A model generated the notes under the pieces. It was not told the DNA's origin. It worked only from the letters and a program-made list of their open reading frames with translations, and did not search any database. DNA of 5,029 nt, taken from assembly GCA_021808195.1 (NCBI GenBank), contig JAKBCE010000183.1:1-5029 (forward strand), in the 5' to 3' direction. This DNA comes from Pseudomonadota bacterium. Its GTDB lineage: Bacteria; Pseudomonadota; Gammaproteobacteria; Steroidobacterales; Steroidobacteraceae. Positions 1-4,588 of this stretch are shown in pieces. Position numbers and translations under genes: made by a program. The stretch's first letter is position 1. Each line of letters starts with the position of its first letter.

Positions 1-2
1 TG

Positions 3-716
3 CTTGTGGCTGTGGGTCTGAGCATCGCCGTCGTATTCGGCGGCGGGGCCTTGGCGATGCTATCCGCGCGCGTCTTCCACACCGCGACGCCGAAAGAGTC
101 GCTCGTGGAGTGGGTCTTCGTGCAGCACACCTTCATGCTGCTCCTCGGACTCATGACCATCGCGGCTCTGAAATTCCGGTTTGCTCCGGCAGACTATGGA
201 CTGCACTGGCCTCGGGGACGCACGTATATCGGGCTCGCAGTGTGGATCAGTGCGGCGTTCGGCGTGCTGATGTGGCTGGTCGATTACGCACCGCAATTGC
301 TGTCGCACAACTTCGCGCATGCCGGCTGGCCACCCGGTTACCCGTTGCACCGGGGTGACATCTGGCGCTGGCTTGCCTTCGAGGGCTACGTCGGACCCAC
401 GGAGGAAATTCCGACCCGCGCGTTGCTGGTCACGTACCTGTCCGTCACGCTGCCCGGCACAGTGCGTCTCGGCCGCTTCACCATGAATTGGGCGGGCATC
501 ATCGTCGCGATCATCTTCGCGCTGCTGCACGCAACCAGCTTCTTCGTAGTCTCCTGGCCCCTGGCGTTGGGGCAACAGATCTATGCGTTTGTGATCGCCG
601 TGCTCTATGCATACTGGCTCGAGAAATCCCAAAGCATCATTGCGCCCATGATCGGCCACAGCGTCAGCGACTGCGTGGAGTTCCTGCTCGTCCTGGCATG
701 CCTGCATGTTTTTTGA
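3..716 (+). CDS. CPBP family intramembrane metalloprotease (Abi/CAAX-protease-like), 5' partial
   Basis: This is a multi-pass inner-membrane protein of the CPBP (CAAX protease and bacteriocin-processing) family, whose members cleave substrates within the membrane. All three family motifs are visible, numbering from the GTG at base 6: the catalytic EExxxR box (EEIPTR, residues 133-138), the FxxxH box (FALLH, 171-175) and the third motif HSVSD (218-222). Hydrophobic segments lie near residues 4-22, 38-56, 75-92, 162-182, 186-204 and 220-234, and the EExxxR box sits at the start of a helix as usual. The frame is open to the left edge and no ribosome binding site is visible, so the GTG is probably internal and the true start lies outside. 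The visible 236 residues are close to a full family length of roughly 230-300. The substrate cannot be deduced; roles in bacteriocin immunity or protein processing are family possibilities only. The family call is firm; the start is not. Confidence 0.9.
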   Translation, partial: LVAVGLSIAVVFGGGALAMLSARVFHTATPKESLVEWVFVQHTFMLLLGLMTIAALKFRFAPADYGLHWPRGRTYIGLAVWISAAFGVLMWLVDYAPQLLSHNFAHAGWPPGYPLHRGDIWRWLAFEGYVGPTEEIPTRALLVTYLSVTLPGTVRLGRFTMNWAGIIVAIIFALLHATSFFVVSWPLALGQQIYAFVIAVLYAYWLEKSQSIIAPMIGHSVSDCVEFLLVLACLHVF

Positions 717-897
717 GTGCCGAGCATTACGTCCCCAGTCGCGGGCCACACTCACCGCATCACGTACCTGGAACACGCTCCCGTGCGGTCCTTAGTACGC
801 CCGCGGCACACCGTTCGGGCTCGGGCGCTGCCGGCACGGAGCGGAGCCCGCCACCACGACCAGCCGTCCGTCGGATCCGCACCCGTCGACTGTGCAA

Positions 898-974
898 CGG
901 TGACTCACGACTGTCACAAATCCGCTCTATGCTGCGACGCCGGATTGTCCAGTGAGGATGCTGCTGAGTCACCG
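898..974. repeat. 10-bp perfect inverted repeat flanking 57 bases
   Basis: CGGTGACTCA at 898-907 is matched by its exact reverse complement TGAGTCACCG at 965-974. The 57 bases between them include CTGTCACAAA (911-920), which resembles half of a PHO box (CTGTCAT-type), but no matching second half is present. It could be a regulatory site, a very small element relic or chance. No gene starts just downstream to give it a job. Confidence 0.3.
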
Positions 975-1356
975 CTACTGAGCGCGCACATCGCGCATCT
1001 GACGCGCCCGTGCCGCGCCGAGGAAGAACCGATGCGGCGCCTTTCCCTCTGACCCACGGCAGCAATACCACGGCGACGCCCTTCCCCGAGCACGCCAGAG
1101 AAGTTCATGGCTCGCGCAAGGCGAGCTCGTGGGCTTCACAGAGGTCCAACTGCCACCCGATCGTGTCTACCGAAACGGCATCTTCTGCGAATGATTCCCG
1201 AAATCCGTTCCGTGGACCCTCTCGACTCCCGATCCTGCTCATGCGCGCGCGCGACCAGCAGACGCCGCGAAGACCGTATGGCCGTGCCCATGTCGGTCTG
1301 CGCCGACAGCGGCACAGCACGAATCCGCCTCATGCGAGCAGAGGGTTCTGTATTCT

Positions 1357-1446
1357 ATGGCCCGTTCCCGCACGCAGCCGAATCCGCTCTCTGAGCTCGA
1401 CGGCATTGCCGCGGGCGACGATCCGGTGATTGCTGAGTTGAACTGA
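1357..1446 (+). CDS. Doubtful 29-residue small ORF
   Basis: An ATG-initiated frame of 29 codons ends in TGA 66 bases before the cytochrome c' start. Its codons are mostly G/C-ending and its product is polar, with an acidic C-terminal half (ELDGIAAGDDPVIAELN). A GAGGG at 1341-1345 sits 11 bases before the ATG, too far for a good Shine-Dalgarno. It has no recognisable domain and no signal or membrane segment. It could be a leader peptide of the cytochrome operon, an unrelated small protein or noise. I favour noise or a gene relic. Confidence 0.15.
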   Translation: MARSRTQPNPLSELDGIAAGDDPVIAELN

Positions 1447-1512
1447 ATGGTCCGGTTCCGCAACCCGGGCTGCCGCTCTCTTCCTAATCGTGTCCATTGA
1501 AAGTCGAGAACC

Positions 1513-2007
1513 ATGCGCTTCATCCAAATCCTGAACAGTAGTGATCGCGTTCGAGTCGTTCTGATCAGCGCCGCAATGCTCCTCGGCGCGCTCGGCAGCG
1601 CCAGTGCCGCGGGGCTTCCCCAGATCGTGCATGCTCGCCAGGAACATTTCCGCATGCTGGGCCGAACCGCCAAATCGCTGCGCGATCAGTTCGGGAGATC
1701 GCGCTTGAACTGGACCGCAATAAGCAGCGACGCACAGAGGCTCGAACGCCTGGCCTCGGAGTTGCCGAGCTGGTTTCCGCCCGGCAGCGGGCAGGGTCAT
1801 GGCGTGAAGACCCGGGCCAGCGCCGCCATCTGGAAAAACCCGCTGGGATTCGCCCAAGCCGCTCACGTGCTGCTGATGCGGGCTCAGGGCCTGACCCAGG
1901 CCGCCGCGCGCCACGATCGGCGCGCTCTGATGATGAATGCGCGGGCACTCGGTCACGCCTGTGGCAGTTGCCACAGCCGGTTCCGCGCCCACGGCAGCTG
2001 GTGGTAG
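1513..2007 (+). CDS. Cytochrome c' (class II c-type cytochrome), periplasmic
   Basis: A secreted four-helix-bundle heme protein of the cytochrome c' family, known to bind NO (and CO) at a five-coordinate heme and linked to nitrosative-stress tolerance. Residues 1-33 form a Sec signal peptide: basic start, hydrophobic stretch 15-28, and a likely cut after the Ala/Ser-rich ASAA region. Helix 1 carries the typical RQEHFRMLG segment (42-50). The middle has the family's WFPPGSG loop (87-93) followed by AAIWKNP (104-110) and a Phe-containing helix. The heme site CGSCH lies at 150-154 near the C-terminus, the hallmark of class II, with His154 as the proximal ligand and basic residues just after it. 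At 164 residues including signal, the length is normal. The ATG at 1513 has only a weak GAGAA upstream. The stop is 6 bases before the cytochrome b561 start, so the two are co-transcribed. The family is near certain; the physiological role is inferred. Confidence 0.93.
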   Translation: MRFIQILNSSDRVRVVLISAAMLLGALGSASAAGLPQIVHARQEHFRMLGRTAKSLRDQFGRSRLNWTAISSDAQRLERLASELPSWFPPGSGQGHGVKTRASAAIWKNPLGFAQAAHVLLMRAQGLTQAAARHDRRALMMNARALGHACGSCHSRFRAHGSWW

Positions 2008-2013
2008 TCCGCC

Positions 2014-2697
2014 GTGGCGGAACGCCTGACGGCGGCCCGGCAGGTCCGGGTCTGGGACCTGCCAACCCGACTTGCGCATTGGTCAATCGTGACGCTGTTC
2101 GTGGTCTGCTGGTGGACCGCAAAGAGCGATCACATGCAATGGCACCGGCTCGCAGGCTACGGAATGCTTGCCGCGGTGTGGTTCCGGTTGGCTTGGGGGT
2201 TCTGGGGCGCCGAGACTTCCCGTTTCAGTCAATTCGTGCGAGGGCCGAGGGCGACGGTTCGGTACGTGCGCAAACTTTTTGGACGCCATGACGACACAGG
2301 GACAGCGTCCCTCGGCCACAATCCGCTCGGCGCACTGAGCATTCTCGCCATGGTCGGTCTGCTGCTGACTCAAACCACGTTCGGCCTGTTTGCCGTCAAT
2401 GTCGACGGTTTTGCCTCCGGGCCGCTTTCGAGATGGATCTCTTACAGCATGGGCCGCCGCTTCGCCCATTGGCACGCCGCGAATTTCGACCTGCTACTGG
2501 TCGTGGTTGCCATCCATCTGACGGCCATCGCCGTGTATCGCTGGGTGCGCAAAGAGCGTCTGGTTCCGGCAATGATCCATGGTCGCAAGACAGTGAGCGG
2601 ACCGGCGCAGGAGCCGTACTTCGCACCGTGGTGGCGCGCCGTGGTGCTGGCCGCCAGCATCATCCTGTGCGTGGCACTCATCGCGAATGTTCGGTGA
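2014..2697 (+). CDS. Cytochrome b561 family di-heme membrane protein
   Basis: An integral membrane b-type cytochrome of the bacterial cytochrome b561/Ni-Fe hydrogenase b-subunit family, expected to carry electrons between quinones and periplasmic acceptors. Four histidines match the ligand pattern of E. coli CybB: His22 in helix 1 (RLAHW), His44 at helix 2 (WHRLAGY), and His154 and His168 in WHAANFDLLLVVVAIH, 14 residues apart as in CybB. Helices lie near 20-36, 46-63, 107-128 and 157-176, and a fifth hydrophobic segment at 206-224 ends the 227-residue protein; CybB-type proteins are shorter and lack this tail. The start is GTG at 2014, 6 bases after the upstream stop, with no strong Shine-Dalgarno, suggesting translational coupling. 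Its position directly after a cytochrome c' gene makes that protein its likely redox partner (inference). A strong hairpin follows the stop by 13 bases. Confidence 0.95.
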   Translation: MAERLTAARQVRVWDLPTRLAHWSIVTLFVVCWWTAKSDHMQWHRLAGYGMLAAVWFRLAWGFWGAETSRFSQFVRGPRATVRYVRKLFGRHDDTGTASLGHNPLGALSILAMVGLLLTQTTFGLFAVNVDGFASGPLSRWISYSMGRRFAHWHAANFDLLLVVVAIHLTAIAVYRWVRKERLVPAMIHGRKTVSGPAQEPYFAPWWRAVVLAASIILCVALIANVR

Positions 2698-2709
2698 CTC
2701 TGACCGGCA

Positions 2710-2744
2710 CGCATGCTCCCCGCCAACCGCGCGGGGAGCATGCG
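2710..2744 (+). terminator. 13-bp perfect stem hairpin ending the cytochrome operon
   Basis: CGCATGCTCCCCG (2710-2722) pairs perfectly with CGGGGAGCATGCG (2732-2744) around a 9-base loop. It begins 13 bases after the b561 stop codon, the usual place for an intrinsic terminator. It has no T-tract on either strand, so it may act as an mRNA 3'-end stabiliser or with Rho rather than as a classical terminator. Being symmetric, it could also serve minus-strand transcripts coming from the LysE remnant. Confidence 0.6.
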
Positions 2745-2832
2745 CAGCTCACCATGTGATTCGCAGACCGGAAGCGCCGCCCGCGGTTGTGCACTGACGT
2801 TCACCCCGCGGCACTCCAGCGCCGCAACGCGC

Positions 2833-3015
2833 TCAGATTCGCTCGGCGGCGATGCGCAGACCGAGTGCGATGAATAATACCCCGAGTCCCTTATGCAGCC
2901 ACCGGGAGACCTCGACGTTGCGGCGCAGCGTTCCTGTGATGCGATCCGCCCACCAGACGATCACGAGGTTCGTCAGCAGCGCGATCAGGCTTACCGTCAG
3001 GCCACGCAGTAACCA
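2833..3015 (-). pseudogene. LysE/RhtB-family amino-acid exporter, C-terminal remnant
   Basis: On the minus strand, 60 codons ending in TGA read as the C-terminus of a LysE/RhtB-type exporter: a membrane helix (GLTVSLIALLTNLVIVWWAD), a basic linker (TLRRNVEVSRWLHKG), and the family's closing helix GVLFIALGLRIAAERI. Intact members are about 200 residues with some six helices, so at least two thirds is gone. Upstream, the frame runs through a GC-rich hairpin (3016-3036) and meets a TAG at 3043-3045; there is no start codon with a ribosome site and no further LysE-like sequence up to the next gene. Codon usage and similarity to the family tail look intact, so the truncation may be fairly recent. 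The break point next to the hairpin suggests an insertion or deletion event. The family call is good; loss of function is clear from the missing helices. Confidence 0.78.
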
Positions 3016-3049
3016 ACCCCCGGCAAAGCCGGGGGTCTCCTATTGGACT
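3011..3049. repeat. Hairpin motif copy A (related to 3999-4037)
   Basis: This 39-base segment aligns without gaps to 3999-4037 with 26 identical positions. The shared parts are AAC, the CCCCC-GG arm, an A-rich triloop, the complementary arm, and the tail GTCYCCTATT. In this copy the stem is perfect. The pair may be two diverged members of a dispersed palindromic repeat family. With only two copies and 67% identity, chance convergence of GC hairpins cannot be ruled out. Confidence 0.35.
3016..3036 (-). terminator. Perfect 9-bp GC hairpin; minus-strand terminator-like or mobile-element end
   Basis: ACCCCCGGC (3016-3024) pairs with GCCGGGGGT (3028-3036) around the loop AAA. Read on the minus strand it is a GC-rich stem followed by TTGGTTA, a weak terminator form that would serve transcription from the DUF3617 gene, although it lies 225 bases past that stop. 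It also sits exactly where the LysE remnant loses its upstream sequence, and a degenerate relative occurs near 3999-4037. That leaves open that it is the end of a small mobile or repeat element. Confidence 0.5.
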
Positions 3050-3221
3050 AATCGCTCACGCGCACCCTATCCTGAAGCAGCCTGTGAAATGCGCATGCTC
3101 GGGACAAGAGCTGAGCCAAAGGCCCGTGAACTGAGACAGGGATTCATCCACGAAGAACGTGCACGCCCTGCAACGGGATCAGGCAAACGGAAGGTCGTCA
3201 CGAACCCCAATTCCAGGTGCA

Positions 3222-3241
3222 CCGCGTCGGTCGTGACGCGG
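3222..3241 (-). terminator. Weak hairpin just past the DUF3617 stop
   Basis: CCGCGTC (3222-3228) and GACGCGG (3235-3241) form a 7-bp stem with a 6-base loop, about 20 bases downstream of the minus-strand DUF3617 stop codon. There is no T-tract. The position is right for a terminator, but a stem this short is common in GC-rich DNA. Confidence 0.25.
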
Positions 3242-3260
3242 CAGCTGCGAAGCATGCTCA

Positions 3261-3758
3261 CTACTTAGCGGCCTTGCACATGCCGACGCGTTGACCCGTG
3301 GCAGAGATCTTCACCAATACGGGAGGGATGGGCACGGGAGAGCCCGTGATGCGCTGATGCACGGTACCATCGATGGTGATCTGGCTGCCGTTTTTGCCCG
3401 GCGCGATCACGAACGCCTCGTTCATCTGAGTCACCATGCCATTGGGTTCGCTGGCCGTGCAGGCGATGGTGACGTGGTAACCCTTGTCGCTGCTCTGCAG
3501 GGTCGGCGCCGTGCACTTGATGTTCGCCGGCAGCTTGGGCATCAATGGCAGCTTGGCCGGATTGGTATCCTTGATGCACTTCCGGACACTCTGATGGATG
3601 GCCGGAATGACATGTCCCTCCATTTCGGTCGTCGACTGATAGTGGAACTGCCACAAACCCGGCTGCAATCGGGTCGGAGGGGGATTGGCCCAAGCCAGCG
3701 CAGGCAGCGACATCAACGCGAGCAGCGCAACCGTGGATTTCATGTGGCAGCATTTCAT
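3261..3758 (-). CDS. Secreted DUF3617 domain-containing protein
   Basis: A periplasmic protein of the DUF3617 family, which is widespread in Proteobacteria and has no established function. From the ATG at 3758 it has 165 residues: a signal peptide (hydrophobic core about 9-22, ALAWA cut site near 24), then the family's opening PGLW motif (33-36), and four cysteines at 61, 82, 100 and 161 that would form two disulfides in the periplasm. The C-terminal part with GSQITIDGTVHQRITG (124-139) followed by a conserved terminal Cys matches the family pattern. The frame extends to an ATG at 3821, but that adds a charged leader before the signal peptide. The ATG at 3758 has GGGAG nine bases upstream and is preferred over 3743, which lacks one. 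The gene stands alone on the minus strand, convergent with the cytochrome operon. Its length is normal and it looks intact. Confidence 0.87.
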   Translation of the reverse strand: MKCCHMKSTVALLALMSLPALAWANPPPTRLQPGLWQFHYQSTTEMEGHVIPAIHQSVRKCIKDTNPAKLPLMPKLPANIKCTAPTLQSSDKGYHVTIACTASEPNGMVTQMNEAFVIAPGKNGSQITIDGTVHQRITGSPVPIPPVLVKISATGQRVGMCKAAK

Positions 3759-3767
3759 GTGAATCAA

Positions 3768-3772
3768 CTCCC
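3768..3772 (-). promoter_or_regulatory. Ribosome binding site deciding the DUF3617 start
   Basis: GGGAG on the minus strand (CTCCC on plus) lies 9 bases upstream of the ATG at 3758. No comparable site precedes the ATGs at 3743 or 3821, so it selects the start that gives a well-formed signal peptide. Confidence 0.5.
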
Positions 3773-4135
3773 GTTGGCGGCGATGGGCAGCGGACAGTCG
3801 CGGCCGTCCGACAATTTGCACCTACCCTGGCGCATGAGCCTACCTGAGATTGTTGAAGAGCGCATCTCCGGTTGACGCACCACCGAAACCCAAAGCAGGG
3901 TTGGCGTCGCCAGCACCGCAGCCGTGGTGCGGACGTTGTTCAGCCTGAACGTCAGTTACATTAGCGGGTCAACCGTGCTTGCCCTGCGCAACCCCAGCAA
4001 CAATCCCCCAGGAAACTCCGGCGTCCCCTATTTGGAACAGTGCTTTCTCGCCAACAGCTCAGAGCGTCCAATCTCGGCCTTGGGATTGTCCATTTTTGGC
4101 GGAGCTGAGAATCCGATCATGGCGTCGCCGGGCTT
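3773..4135. other. Non-coding stretch between DUF3617 and the hipA-like remnant
   Basis: No intact gene is visible here. Short open frames exist on both strands: a plus-strand run from 3924 and a 30-codon minus-strand ORF at 4028-4120 beginning 15 bases after the HipA-like stop. None has a ribosome site or a recognisable domain. The stretch contains hairpin motif copy B (3999-4037) and a spaced 8-bp inverted repeat, CGGTTGAC at 3869-3876 with GTCAACCG at 3968-3975. It should also contain the DUF3617 promoter, but no clear -35/-10 pair stands out. It reads as a patchwork of eroded sequence. Confidence 0.5.
3999..4037. repeat. Hairpin motif copy B (degenerate relative of 3011-3049)
   Basis: It aligns to copy A at 26 of 39 positions. 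Here the palindrome is imperfect: CC(A)GGA at 4008-4013 pairs with TCCGG at 4017-4021 with one bulged A and the loop AAC. The tail GTCCCCTATTTGGA corresponds to GTCTCCTATTGGA in copy A. It lies about 100 bases past the stop of the HipA-like remnant on the minus strand, just as copy A lies past the DUF3617 stop. Confidence 0.35.
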
Positions 4136-4375
4136 CTATTCTCCCATGGCATACATCCGCTTGTCTCTCAGGCCGGAGACGCCCTCATCCCACGCGATGA
4201 GCATGCGCTTGCCGATGTCATCGAAACCTTGATGGGCGTTCATAGCTTCACGGACCCGTGGCACCGTAGCAGAGACGGCGTCGCTAATCGCCTCGATGAT
4301 TTCCAATTGTTCCTTCACTTCGATGCCAAAATTGGCGACGATAAATTTCTGCAACGTCTTGCCCGGCGTCCAGGT
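4136..4375 (-). pseudogene. HipA-like toxin kinase, C-terminal remnant
   Basis: About 79 codons on the minus strand ending in TAG resemble the extreme C-terminus of HipA-family serine/threonine kinases, the toxin part of HipBA toxin-antitoxin pairs. The evidence is a helical segment FGIEVKEQLEIIEAISDAV, then VPRVREAM, then the tail FDDIGKRMLIAWDEG followed by GLRDKRMYAMGE, a pattern I associate with one HipA subgroup. The kinase core (ATP-binding and catalytic residues) is absent, and intact proteins have roughly 400 or more residues. A six-A run on this strand (plus-strand T at 4377-4382) marks the point where recognisable sequence fades, and a neighbouring frame may continue it for a few residues, so a frameshift there is possible. 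The only starts are an unsupported TTG at 4354 and internal ATGs. No hipB-like helix-turn-helix gene is nearby. The HipA assignment comes from remembered sequence pattern, without a search; that the frame is coding-like is surer than its family. Confidence 0.58.
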
Positions 4376-4588
4376 CTTTTTTCGGCGGGTCCGGATACCT
4401 GGCGCGCGCCGTTGCGTCGGTGCGACGGCAACCGTCTATCCACTCCATGGACATTTGAGCGCCACCAGGGTCCTGTGAATTCGTGGGGCGGACCTAAGAT
4501 CAAGGCGATTTAAACCGTGAGGGGTATCACCGCGTTTTCGAGGGGTCGGAATCACACTCAAGCCAAAACAAGTAGCCCCAGGGTTTCC

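Larger units (their letters stand above)
717..1512. other. Long gene-poor intergenic stretch
   Basis: Nearly 800 bases without a supportable intact gene. The open frames on both strands here are Arg/Ser/Ala/Pro-rich shadow translations with no recognisable domain, no good ribosome binding site and no signal peptide. What can be seen is: a GC-rich inverted repeat (816-822 with 844-850) without a T-tract, a 10-bp spaced inverted repeat at 898-907 and 965-974, a UvrC-like short peptide ending in a stop near 1396, and a 29-codon ORF at 1357-1446. It may be the eroded remains of one or more genes. The promoter of the cytochrome operon must lie in its right end, but no convincing -35/-10 pair is visible there, and I see no FNR-type (TTGAT-N4-ATCAA) site. 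Confidence 0.55.

Noticed and set aside
60..776. Long minus-strand open frame opposite the CPBP protease
   Set aside because: It is the antisense shadow of a GC-rich gene; its translation is rich in Arg, Gln and Asp with no domain, while the plus strand carries all CPBP motifs.
1330..2122. Minus-strand open frames opposite cytochrome c'
   Set aside because: Their translations are low-complexity Arg/Ala/Pro/Gly sequences; the plus strand has a signal peptide and CxxCH heme motif.
2852..3268. 138-residue plus-strand frame over the LysE remnant and hairpin
   Set aside because: It crosses the LysE remnant antisense and a perfect hairpin, has no domain, and its left half is explained by the exporter on the other strand.
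3764..3865. 33-residue minus-strand ORF whose stop overlaps the DUF3617 ribosome site, as a possible leader peptide
   Set aside because: It has no ribosome site of its own, no amino-acid bias expected of an attenuator and no recognisable similarity.
3291..3875. 194-residue plus-strand frame opposite the DUF3617 gene
   Set aside because: It is a shadow with Arg/His/Gly-rich composition, no ribosome site and no domain; the minus strand has a signal peptide, PGLW and four conserved cysteines.
3869..3975. 8-bp inverted repeat CGGTTGAC / GTCAACCG bounding 107 bases, as a possible miniature element
   Set aside because: The arms are short, no target-site duplication is visible and flanking similarity fades at once, so chance is a good explanation.
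4028..4120. 30-residue minus-strand ORF directly after the HipA-like remnant
   Set aside because: It lacks a ribosome site and its stop falls in the hairpin motif; it is too short and featureless to call a gene, though its coding status is not excluded.
3924..4232. Hydrophobic plus-strand frame (TAAVVRTLFSLNVSYISG region) as a membrane protein fragment
   Set aside because: It faintly recalls a permease helix, but the similarity covers a single helix, a stop lies just upstream in frame, and the right half is antisense to the HipA-like remnant.
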